This document shows positions 25,333 to 33,365 of a DNA stretch of 64,000 nt, one piece after another. The stretch covers positions 1-64,000 of the forward strand of contig CAMBIR010000004.1 of the NCBI GenBank assembly GCA_945867665.1. The letters run 5' to 3'. The stretch comes from an uncultured Bacillota bacterium (GTDB taxonomy: Bacteria > Bacillota_I > Bacilli_A > RF39 > UBA660). The notes below the pieces were generated by a model. It searched no databases, was not told where the DNA came from, and saw nothing but the letters and a program-made list of their open reading frames with translations. Position 1 is the first letter of the stretch; the number at the start of each line of letters is the position of its first letter. The translations under genes and the position numbers were made by a program.

Positions 25333-25426
25333 TTTTACAACTTTACACAAGACAATTCAAAAAAATATTCAACACCTAACTTTACTTAAGACAAAAACAT
25401 GAAACTATGATAAAATAAATATAGAA

Positions 25427-25451
25427 GTAAAGTACTGACGAAGTATTTTAC
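25427..25451. repeat. Inverted repeat sharing 21 bases with the recombinase upstream region
   Basis: GTAAAGTACT (25427-25436) and AGTATTTTAC (25442-25451) form a near-perfect hairpin around GACGA. Bases 25431-25451 match 15347-15367 with one mismatch. No T-run follows, so it is not a simple terminator. It lies 26 bases before the start codon of the next gene. Confidence 0.5.
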
Positions 25452-25477
25452 ATTAAGTTAGTAAAGAAGGTAATATA

Positions 25478-26515
25478 TTGTACACAATCATTGATTATTT
25501 AAAATATTATAAAGATACAACCATAAAACACTTAAAACTAAACACACAGGATTTTTTACTTTTTAGCTTGCTTGTCTATCTACCTCTAGATTCATTTAAC
25601 ACCCCTAAGAATTTTTCAGAGTTTTTAAAATATGCAAATAAGTATAAAGGACGAACGAACAATAGCAACACCATAGAGACCACCTATCAAATCTTAAAAA
25701 TTATTGCTAATTCAAGAAGATATCAAGATTTAAAAGTAGAAGATTTTTTACAAGAAGAAGATAATACCACACAATTTGGAGCGGCAACCTTTGTTTTAGG
25801 AAAAAATAAAATCATTGCCTTTAATGGCAGTAATCATTCTCTTATCTCTTGGATGGAAAATATTCGTATTCTTTATCAGTATCCAACCACTACACAAGAA
25901 AAAGCTATTGAATATTTAAAAGAAAAAATTACCAAAAATGACGATAACGTCTACGTCATAGGTCACTCTAAAGGAGGAAACTTGGCTATGGTAAGTGCCA
26001 TGGAATTAGAAAATAATCCCTTAAAAAAAGTAAAACAAATCTATAACTTTGATGGCCCAGGGCTATTAAAAGAAGAATACCAATCGAAATATAAAAAAAT
26101 CAAACACCGCCTCATAACCGTCATTCCTTCTAATTCTATGGTAGGAATTCTCTTACATAATGAGAATTATAAAGTCATCAAAAGTAAAAATCATTTAATT
26201 GAAACCCATTATCCCTCTTCTTGGTGTATCTTTGGAGAATTCTTTATCGAAGAAAACCTAAAAGTCTTTTCTAATCAACTTCATAATTATACCACCACCA
26301 CTTTAGAAAAAATTGATAGAACCCTTCTTTCCGATACCATCGAGGCATTATTCTTACATCTTATTCAAGAAAATACCAAAGATATTTGTTTTGAAACCAT
26401 CAAAGAAGCGCTAAAAAAGGTAAAAGATATTGACCCAAGTGTATTTCGCTACTTAAATACACTTCTAACTTCCTTGATTACTGTAAATAAAAAAGAAAGG
26501 AATAAAGAAACTTAA
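25478..26515 (+). CDS. Mbeg1-like alpha/beta-hydrolase family protein (DUF2974)
   Basis: 345 residues. The nucleophile elbow G-H-S-K-G-G-N sits near residue 162, the arrangement of DUF2974/Mbeg1-like lipase-fold proteins; the conserved F-G-A-A-T-F and F-N-G-S region lies upstream near 102-118 and N-F-D-G-P-G follows near 190. It should be a serine hydrolase on an ester or lipid, but the substrate is unknown. No signal peptide is visible. The start is TTG 25478 with ribosome binding site AGAAGG; no ATG of the frame lies closer to that site. Confidence 0.8.
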   Translation: MYTIIDYLKYYKDTTIKHLKLNTQDFLLFSLLVYLPLDSFNTPKNFSEFLKYANKYKGRTNNSNTIETTYQILKIIANSRRYQDLKVEDFLQEEDNTTQFGAATFVLGKNKIIAFNGSNHSLISWMENIRILYQYPTTTQEKAIEYLKEKITKNDDNVYVIGHSKGGNLAMVSAMELENNPLKKVKQIYNFDGPGLLKEEYQSKYKKIKHRLITVIPSNSMVGILLHNENYKVIKSKNHLIETHYPSSWCIFGEFFIEENLKVFSNQLHNYTTTTLEKIDRTLLSDTIEALFLHLIQENTKDICFETIKEALKKVKDIDPSVFRYLNTLLTSLITVNKKERNKET

Positions 26516-26536
26516 TTCTTAGGTTTCTTTTTTTTG
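26504..26536 (+). terminator. Terminator after the Mbeg1-like gene
   Basis: AAAGAAAC at 26504-26511 pairs with GTTTCTTT at 26523-26530, then T's. Confidence 0.8.
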
Positions 26537-26905
26537 ACTTAAAATCCAAGCAATATTCATACAATATAAAGGAGCATTAACCTCTAAAAATAACAAAATT
26601 AAAATTTTGTTGTAAAAAAGAATCCTAATAAAGAAATATTTGAATAAAACAAGAAATTTTTTCCAATATTAGTAATGGGAACGATATGGACAAAGAATTA
26701 CTCTTGAATCATTCAACTGCAGAGAAGAACAATACAAAAGCCTAGGGTACATCCCTTGAAAAAGCAAAGTGCAAGAGCAAAGGAAAAAAAGCCATGAAAA
26801 GGAAGTGAGATCAATTAAAACGCAAGGCAAAAACGACCCATTTTGATAACTTTAAAGAAACTTTAAATCGAATACTAGAGTAATTCGTTAATTATCATGT
26901 TATAG
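26537..26905 (+). other. Gene-free interval, possibly a decayed gene or structured RNA
   Basis: About 370 bases with no supported gene. All + frames contain stops. The part 26690-26835 is purine-rich with codon-like pieces on either side of a TAG (a 19-codon frame from 26687 without a ribosome binding site). AACAAAATT/AATTTTGTT forms a perfect palindrome at about 26591-26610, and GGG/CCC near 26745-26755 could form a short helix. No known riboswitch could be assigned. Confidence 0.4.
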
Positions 26906-26908
26906 TAG

Positions 26909-26937
26909 TTGACAATTCGAAAAAATTCTCTTACCAT
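26909..26937 (+). promoter_or_regulatory. Promoter of the sortase operon
   Basis: TTGACA at about 26909-26914 followed by TACCAT with 17-base spacing; the -10 box is weak. The spacer holds GAATTTTTT/AATTCG-type dyad symmetry. Confidence 0.5.
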
Positions 26938-26960
26938 ATTAAGCCAACTTAGGAGGTTTT

Positions 26961-26987
26961 ATGTTCTTAAGTATTATCAATTTCTAG
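26961..26987 (+). CDS. 8-residue upstream ORF before the sortase gene
   Basis: ATG 26961 has a strong ribosome binding site (TTAGGAGG). The ORF encodes M-F-L-S-I-I-N-F and stops at TAG 26985-26987, whose last bases are the ribosome binding site (AGGAGGAGG) of the sortase gene starting at 26998. A terminating ribosome would cover or free the sortase initiation site, suggesting translational coupling or leader-peptide control. Confidence 0.5.
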   Translation: MFLSIINF

Positions 26988-26997
26988 GAGGAGGATC

Positions 26998-27738
26998 ATG
27001 AGAGTCGCGAAAAAGAAAGCTTATATCTTTATTTTTATCTTCTTCTTAATAACCATCCGAGGAAGTTATCAGTATTTTTATCAAAATCAAAACCAAAGGT
27101 CGACCATGAATGTTGGCGTGCGACAAAATAACATCAACAACATGAATTTACCCCAAACCGCCAAAGAAGATACCATAACTTACTTACAAGAAAAATATCA
27201 AAACAAAGATATCAAAGCAACTATCACGATTGACGACGATGATTTCACTTATCCTGTGGTTCAAACCATGGATAACGATTATTATTTAACGCATGATTAC
27301 GAAAAAAATAAAGATGCATTAGGAGCCATTTATGCAGACTATCGCATTAACCTAGATACAAGCAGAAAGATTCTCATTTTCGGTCATAGTTCTACCATCC
27401 GTGAAACCCCATTCAATGAATTAGAAAAATACTACGATGAATCTTTCTTTCAAAAACATCGAATGCTCACCCTAGAAACCAAAAATAATACTTATCATTA
27501 TGAGATCTTCTCAGTACATATCGAAACAACCGATTTTACTTACATGAATTTAAACTTTGAAAGCAGTTTAAAATGGTATGCACATATCAGAAAATTACAA
27601 GAAAGAAGCTGGTATCATACCGAAGTAGAATTAAAAAGTGATGATGATATTTTAATTCTACAAACCTGCAGTAATCATCCAAAGTATAAAAATAATAAAA
27701 GTAAGTATTTATTAATTGTTTCAAGGAGGGTAAAGTAA
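26998..27738 (+). CDS. Class B-type sortase
   Basis: 246 residues, one N-terminal membrane helix (about 8-26), then an external sortase domain. Catalytic residues are His in F-G-H-S near 128, Cys in Q-T-C-S-N near 223 and Arg in S-R-R-V-K at the end; G-A-I-Y-A-D-Y fits class B. It cleaves a sorting motif of secreted proteins and links them to peptidoglycan or to each other. It is followed with a 1-base overlap (TAATG) by the gene of a large PPKTG-tailed protein, its likely substrate. A second protein with the same tail is encoded at 33366. Confidence 0.9.
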   Translation: MRVAKKKAYIFIFIFFLITIRGSYQYFYQNQNQRSTMNVGVRQNNINNMNLPQTAKEDTITYLQEKYQNKDIKATITIDDDDFTYPVVQTMDNDYYLTHDYEKNKDALGAIYADYRINLDTSRKILIFGHSSTIRETPFNELEKYYDESFFQKHRMLTLETKNNTYHYEIFSVHIETTDFTYMNLNFESSLKWYAHIRKLQERSWYHTEVELKSDDDILILQTCSNHPKYKNNKSKYLLIVSRRVK

Positions 27739-30700
27739 TGAATAAAAAGTTTAAAGCCGTTTTATTTAGTATGATAACCTTAATTATCATTGCCGCAGCC
27801 GGTGTCTTTGCGGTAAAAGCCCTTGATAATAAGGACGAAGGAAAAATCAGTCTAAATAAAACTGCCTCAAAAAAAGACGATACATATGGCAGAAGCGCTG
27901 ATGTTGTATTAGATGTTTCTGCAAGTAAATTTACAAAGTCAACCACCGTAGATGTTGTCTTAGTATTAGACCGCTCTACTAGTATGAATAATAATCAAAA
28001 AATGAAGGATACAAAAGAAGCTGCAAAATCACTAGTAGAAAAATTAATGAAAAATAATACTGATCCAAAAAATCCTATAGTAAAAGTAGGAATTGTAACT
28101 TACGGAACAAATGTTATTGATTCAAGACATAACAGACAGACAACTTCAACCGCGTTATCATCATTAAAAAGTGAAGTAACCAGTTTGATTGATAATATTT
28201 CAGATACCGTAGGAACTACTCAATGGGATGGTGAAGCAACAAACATTGATGCTGGACTAGAAAGAGCAAATACACTTTTAGCAGGATCAACCGCTAATCA
28301 GAAAGCAGTTATCTTATTAAGTGATGGAATACCAACAGTGTTTAACTATAATGGAGAAGTTTACGGGAACATGCAAAATGATAATGAAGTTTGTGTAGAA
28401 GAAGATTTTTTGGGCTACTGTACTAAAAAAATGCAACCATCAGAAGCAGCAAAAGCAGAAGCTAATAATTTAAAGGAAAAAGGAGTAACCATCTATACCG
28501 TAGGATTTGATGTTAAAAAAGATAGTTCCGCTGCTAAATTCTTACAAGAAGTATCTACATCTGAAGAAGTAAATGGAAAAACTACTTATCCTAACTTCTA
28601 CTTAGCAGAAAATAAAAGTCAACTAGAAAAGAATTTTGATAGTATTTTAGTATCCATTACAACCGTTGCTACCAATGTTGTTGTAACTGATACTATTCCA
28701 CTTGGGTTCAAATTAAATGAAGAAAAATTAAAAGAAAAATATGGTAATGCCGTTAGCGTGTCAAAAAACGATAAAGGTGAGGAAGTAATTACTTGGGAAA
28801 TTGGTGAATTAAAAGTAGGAACAAATCCCAAACTAACATATACTGTAGATGCAGATAAAGACTACTATGGCGCAATGTACACCAATGAAAGTGCAACTTT
28901 AACTGGTACGGCTGCCTCTGGTAACCCAGCTTATCCAGATTTAAAAATAAAAGAAACTTTCCCTAAACCAGTTGTTGCTATCCCTGCTGTTACAGAGGAT
29001 GATAGTTACTCTGCAAAATTAGGAAAAACAAAAACGATTACAGAAACAGAAGGCATTTTATCTAACGATCACATCAAAAATCGCCTAACAGATGACAATG
29101 CAACCGTAACTGATGAAATAAAGGTAAGTAAAACAGCAAATTCTTGTGGTAAGTTAACCGTAAATGACGATGGTTCTCTAGAATATACTCCAGATTCATC
29201 ATGTCTTGGAAAAGACGTAGAATTTGATTATGTAATTAAATCTACCGTAAAAGTCAATGGAGAGACAAAAGAAGTAATCAGTAATACTTCAAAGATTAAA
29301 TTTACGGTTACCAAAGATGATCCAAAAGTTACCAATCCAAAAGTAGAAAAAACAAACGCTAATGGAGAAGTCACAACTTCTATTACTGATCCATTTTCTT
29401 ACAATATTAAGTATATTGCGACATTGAAAGATCATATTGGTACAGCAACCATTACGATTGTTGACGCATTACCATATGAAATTGATGAATCTAAATCTAA
29501 TTTAAATGATGGTACATATGATGCAGCAACAAAAACCATCACTTGGATTGTACCATTAGAAGATATTGATACTTACAAAAATCCTGATTCAGGAAACATT
29601 AAAATTGATAAACGAATTACAGTAGTATATCTAAATATTCCAACCAATGTGGATACCATCATAAATAAAGTTAATACAACAATTACAGTGGATAAACAAG
29701 AAATTAAAAAAGAAACATTACAAGAAACCAAAGTTCAAAAAGGTACAATTGTTGTCAAATATCAAACAACAACGGGAGAACAACTACAAGAAGATAAAGA
29801 AACAACAGCTTTAATTAAAACAACTGAGAAAACAGTAGCACCAAAAGAAATCACAAAAGACGGAATTACTTATAAATTAGTAAAACTATTAGATAATGAA
29901 ACAGAAAAATCATTTGAAGAAGATGATGAAGCAAGCGTTTCTTATCAAGCAACATATCAAGAAAAAACAACAACCGTTAAATACATTTATTATAAACAAG
30001 CATCCGATATTACCAATGATAAAATTGAAAAGACAGGAACAGAAAAAATTACTTCCTCAAATGAAAAAGTAAGTTATCAAATTAATTATAATGCTCAAAT
30101 TGACCATTACATTGGTCATATTACTACGAAAGTTGTAGATACACTACCATATGAAATTGATGAATCTAAATCTAATTTAAATGGTGGTACATATGATGCA
30201 GCAACAAAAACAATTACTTGGAAAGAAGAAAAAGATATTAATACTTATAAAGCTGGGGCATACAAAGTAGAATTCAAAAAAGAGATTGAAGTTACTTTCA
30301 AAAATTTAGATAACACCGAAGTTAAGATGACCAACAAAGTAGATGGAAGTATCACAACAGATATCAATCAAAGTAAAGAAAAACACGGTGAACACGATAC
30401 TGAAATAGACATTAAAGGAACCGTTATTGCAAAATATCTTGATACTCTTGGAAATGAAATTGCCGATCCCATACCAACAGAAGGGAAAGTTGGTAATGAC
30501 TATACAACAAGTCAAAAAGACATTGCTGGTTATGTTTTTGTAAGAGTTGAAGGCGACGCCGTAACTGGAAAATATATTGAAGGAGAGTTAGTCGTTAAAT
30601 ATATTTATTACAAACAATCTGGAGAAACAACAGAAACGAAAGTAACCAAAACAGGAACAAATGAAATTACCAAAACGACTGATCCGGTAGAATATAAAGT

Positions 30701-31970
30701 TCAATATCATACAACCGTAAAAGAATATATTGGTATAGCAGAAGTGACTATTGTCGATACTTTACCATATGAAATTGATGAAGCTAAATCTAACTTAGAT
30801 GGTGGCGTTTATAATGCAACATCGAAAACAATTACTTGGGTAGAAAAAATAGCAATTGATACAAATAAAAATCCAAAATCAGGAAATATCAATATTACGA
30901 AAAACATTAAAGTTGTTTATCAAGGAATTTCTTCAACAACAAGAGAAATTGAAAATAAAGTATCAGCAACCATCAAAACAACATCACAAACAACCCCTGT
31001 CGAAGATACAAGTAAAACTACCGTTTCTGTAAAAGGAACAGTCATTGCTTACTATCAAGATACAGAAGGAAAAACACTAGAAAAAGATGAGACATATACG
31101 GATTTAGTAGGAAATTCTTATCAAACAAAAGCAAAAACTATTTCAGGATATAAATTAGTAGAAATAAAAGGGAATGAAACTGGAACATATAATGAAACAC
31201 AACAAGAAGTAACTTACATTTATTACAAATCAACAGGTGAAATTACAGAAAATACCCTAAAGAAAGATGGTATAATAAAAATTACTTCTGCAAATCAATT
31301 CGTTCCATACAAAATTAGTCAAAACATTAAAATTGAAAACTATATTGGTACAGCAACCATTACCATTATAGACATCTTACCAGCTAAAATTGACATAACA
31401 GAATCCAATTTACAAGGAGGAATCTACAACGAAGAAGACAAAACAATTACTTGGATAATTTCACCGGAAGTAAATACTTATAAAGATTTAAATAGTGGTA
31501 TCATAAACTTTACTAAAGAAATCACCTTAAAATTTAAAAATTTAGATCCAACAGCAAGCGAATTAACCAACAAAGTAAAATCAACATTAAAAACAGAAAA
31601 CAATACTGACGAAAAAGATGATGAATATACTTCAGAGGTTGATGTTAAAGGAAAAGTAATTGTTAGATATATTGATTTAGATGGGAAACAATTATTAGAT
31701 GATAAAACTTTAACTGGAAAAATTGGAAAATCTTATGAAACAAAAGAAGAGACAATTGATGGATATATCTTAGTAAAAGTAGATGGGGATATTAGTGGTA
31801 AATATAAAGAAGAAGATAGTTTTGTAACTTATATTTATACAAAAGTATCAACAGGTAATGTTGAAGTAATTCCTCCAAAAACTGGGGTAGAGAATAAGAA
31901 TTCTATTTTAGATATATTTGTTTTAATTGCTTCTTTGCCAATAGTTATTATAAGAAAGTTTTATTCTTAA
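27738..31970 (+). CDS. Sortase-anchored VWA-domain adhesin/pilin-like protein with MucBP-like repeats
   Basis: 1410 residues. Signal peptide (about 1-28), then a von Willebrand A domain (about 68-300) with intact MIDAS residues: D-R-S-T-S near 78, T in G-E-A-T-N near 173 and D in S-D-G near 195. A DUF11/isopeptide-type stalk follows with repeated pairs of a T-I-V-D-(A/T)-L-P-Y-E-I-D module and a MucBP-like module (G-T-V-I-A-x-Y-x-D-T-x-G ... V-x-Y-I-Y-Y-K), about four pairs to residue 1370. The C terminus has the sorting motif I-P-P-K-T-G, a hydrophobic segment and a short basic tail. Likely a surface adhesin attached by the upstream sortase. Two 76-base segments (29471-29546 and 30146-30221) are almost identical. 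Confidence 0.9.
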   Translation: MNKKFKAVLFSMITLIIIAAAGVFAVKALDNKDEGKISLNKTASKKDDTYGRSADVVLDVSASKFTKSTTVDVVLVLDRSTSMNNNQKMKDTKEAAKSLVEKLMKNNTDPKNPIVKVGIVTYGTNVIDSRHNRQTTSTALSSLKSEVTSLIDNISDTVGTTQWDGEATNIDAGLERANTLLAGSTANQKAVILLSDGIPTVFNYNGEVYGNMQNDNEVCVEEDFLGYCTKKMQPSEAAKAEANNLKEKGVTIYTVGFDVKKDSSAAKFLQEVSTSEEVNGKTTYPNFYLAENKSQLEKNFDSILVSITTVATNVVVTDTIPLGFKLNEEKLKEKYGNAVSVSKNDKGEEVITWEIGELKVGTNPKLTYTVDADKDYYGAMYTNESATLTGTAASGNPAYPDLKIKETFPKPVVAIPAVTEDDSYSAKLGKTKTITETEGILSNDHIKNRLTDDNATVTDEIKVSKTANSCGKLTVNDDGSLEYTPDSSCLGKDVEFDYVIKSTVKVNGETKEVISNTSKIKFTVTKDDPKVTNPKVEKTNANGEVTTSITDPFSYNIKYIATLKDHIGTATITIVDALPYEIDESKSNLNDGTYDAATKTITWIVPLEDIDTYKNPDSGNIKIDKRITVVYLNIPTNVDTIINKVNTTITVDKQEIKKETLQETKVQKGTIVVKYQTTTGEQLQEDKETTALIKTTEKTVAPKEITKDGITYKLVKLLDNETEKSFEEDDEASVSYQATYQEKTTTVKYIYYKQASDITNDKIEKTGTEKITSSNEKVSYQINYNAQIDHYIGHITTKVVDTLPYEIDESKSNLNGGTYDAATKTITWKEEKDINTYKAGAYKVEFKKEIEVTFKNLDNTEVKMTNKVDGSITTDINQSKEKHGEHDTEIDIKGTVIAKYLDTLGNEIADPIPTEGKVGNDYTTSQKDIAGYVFVRVEGDAVTGKYIEGELVVKYIYYKQSGETTETKVTKTGTNEITKTTDPVEYKVQYHTTVKEYIGIAEVTIVDTLPYEIDEAKSNLDGGVYNATSKTITWVEKIAIDTNKNPKSGNINITKNIKVVYQGISSTTREIENKVSATIKTTSQTTPVEDTSKTTVSVKGTVIAYYQDTEGKTLEKDETYTDLVGNSYQTKAKTISGYKLVEIKGNETGTYNETQQEVTYIYYKSTGEITENTLKKDGIIKITSANQFVPYKISQNIKIENYIGTATITIIDILPAKIDITESNLQGGIYNEEDKTITWIISPEVNTYKDLNSGIINFTKEITLKFKNLDPTASELTNKVKSTLKTENNTDEKDDEYTSEVDVKGKVIVRYIDLDGKQLLDDKTLTGKIGKSYETKEETIDGYILVKVDGDISGKYKEEDSFVTYIYTKVSTGNVEVIPPKTGVENKNSILDIFVLIASLPIVIIRKFYS
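29471..30221 (+). repeat. Near-identical 76-base repeats inside the VWA protein gene
   Basis: 29471-29546 and 30146-30221 differ at very few positions and encode the same P-Y-E-I-D-E-S-K-S-N-L-N module; a more diverged copy lies near 30763-30839. The high identity suggests recent duplication or gene conversion and allows recombination that changes stalk length. Confidence 0.8.
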
Positions 31971-32011
31971 AAAGATTAGTTTTTATTATGAATAAAGGAG
32001 GTATATAAAGT

Positions 32012-33148
32012 ATGAAAAAAAATTATTTTTTTCTCTTTTTCCTCCTTTTTTTTATATTACCAGTAAATATTTTTGCTAAGACAATCGGTGATCTTTATCA
32101 AGAATTATATTATTTGAAAGAAATAAGAGATAATTATCATAGTTTATCAATAGATGATAAACAGTCTTTAAAGATGAAAGAAGAAGAAATATTAAGTCAG
32201 ATATCTATAAAAGAAGCATCTTTAACTAATCTTAAAACAAAAATAAACAAGTATGAGAATGAAATAAGTATTTTAAAAGAAAAAATAAATAAAATATTAC
32301 TTTTTTATCAAATTACTAATAAGAAGAATATTTATTTAGAATATATTCTAGATGCTAATAATTATAAAGAGTTGATTTATCGTAGTACTTCTTCTAAAAA
32401 AATTATTGAATATAATTATAATATAATACTTTCTTATCAAAGCAAGTTAGAAAAATTAGAAGAGAGTAAAGAGAAAATAAATAAAGAACTAAAGAATTTA
32501 GAACAATTGCAGCAAAAATATTTACAGTTATTACTTATTTTAAAAAATAATAATATAACTAATATCGATAGTATTGAAACTAATTTAGATGGAGATATTT
32601 ATAATTTAGAAAAAGAAATTAATGCTTATCAATCATTAGGTTGTTTAAATGATATGGATTTATCTTTATGTTTTAATATCAAGAGAATATCTTCTTTTAA
32701 ATATCCTTTAAAGAAGGGGTGTGTAACTAAAGAATATGATATTACTAGTCATAAGGGAATTGATTTAGGTTGTAATAAAGAGGGGGAGAATGTTTATGCT
32801 AGTGGTGATGGAATAGTAAGTGAGATTATAGAGAAATCTTCCTGTGGGGGAAACATTGTTTTTATTTATCATAATGTGAATGGTAATAGTTATACCACTA
32901 TTTATGGCCATTTATTAGATATAAAAGTATCTCTTGGACAAGTCGTTGATGCTAATACTGTTATTGGTCTTTTAGGAGGGGAATCTACTGCTTTTATTAA
33001 TGGTGGTTATGATAAATGTACTAATGGGGCACATCTTCATTATACGATTTCTAATGATTATCATACTTATGATTTTTCCGTTTATACAAAAGATCCTAGA
33101 TGGTTTAATCAATATCCTGATTTATATAAGGGATTCTTTCAAAGATAG
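32012..33148 (+). CDS. Secreted M23-family peptidoglycan hydrolase with coiled coil
   Basis: 378 residues. Signal peptide (about 1-22), long coiled coil (about 25-200) of the EnvC/PcsB type, then an M23 (LytM) domain with zinc ligands His and Asp in H-K-G-I-D-L near 247 and His in H-L-H-Y near 340. All active-site residues are present. The enzyme should cleave cross-links in cell-wall peptides; coiled-coil members are often activated by a partner. It lies 41 bases after the adhesin gene with ribosome binding site AAAGGAGG. Codon use is strongly T-ending, unlike the valS to adhesin region upstream. Confidence 0.85.
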   Translation: MKKNYFFLFFLLFFILPVNIFAKTIGDLYQELYYLKEIRDNYHSLSIDDKQSLKMKEEEILSQISIKEASLTNLKTKINKYENEISILKEKINKILLFYQITNKKNIYLEYILDANNYKELIYRSTSSKKIIEYNYNIILSYQSKLEKLEESKEKINKELKNLEQLQQKYLQLLLILKNNNITNIDSIETNLDGDIYNLEKEINAYQSLGCLNDMDLSLCFNIKRISSFKYPLKKGCVTKEYDITSHKGIDLGCNKEGENVYASGDGIVSEIIEKSSCGGNIVFIYHNVNGNSYTTIYGHLLDIKVSLGQVVDANTVIGLLGGESTAFINGGYDKCTNGAHLHYTISNDYHTYDFSVYTKDPRWFNQYPDLYKGFFQR

Positions 33149-33173
33149 AAAAATTAACTTATGGGTAAAGGAC

Positions 33174-33202
33174 TTGACAGATTGAAGTGTTGAATATATT
33201 AT
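33174..33202 (+). promoter_or_regulatory. Sigma-A promoter of the SpaA-like gene
   Basis: TTGACA at 33174-33179 and TATTAT at 33197-33202 with a 17-base spacer. Confidence 0.85.
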
Positions 33203-33226
33203 ATACAGTCAACTAAGGGAGTTTTA

Positions 33227-33277
33227 ATGATAAAAAAGAATAGAAGGATAGTTAAAATGATTACTGAATTATTATGA
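33227..33277 (+). CDS. 16-residue basic leader peptide before the SpaA-like gene
   Basis: ATG 33227 has ribosome binding site AAGGGAG; the ORF encodes M-I-K-K-N-R-R-I-V-K-M-I-T-E-L-L and stops at TGA 33275-33277. Codons 3-8 form the 5' arm of a large terminator hairpin, so translation of this ORF should prevent or shift that hairpin. Confidence 0.6.
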   Translation: MIKKNRRIVKMITELL

Positions 33278-33324
33278 GTTAATTTGGTAGTATAAATTAA
33301 GTATCTCTATTCTTTTTCTTTTTT
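33233..33324 (+). terminator. Attenuator hairpin overlapping the leader ORF
   Basis: Bases 33233-33250 pair with 33302-33317 (12 bp plus 4 bp with a 2-base bulge), followed by CTTTTTT. The loop is about 50 bases. The 5' arm lies in the leader ORF at 33227. Confidence 0.65.
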
Positions 33325-33365
33325 ACAAAAATCTTTAGTTATTAATAAATATAAGGAGGAACTTT

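Noticed and set aside
26690-26840. c-di-GMP or other known riboswitch before the sortase operon
   Set aside because: Some short pieces look similar, but the conserved core and pairing could not be laid out.
27587-27946. 119-codon - strand ORF across the sortase/VWA junction
   Set aside because: Antisense to two strongly supported genes; no promoter or ribosome binding site.
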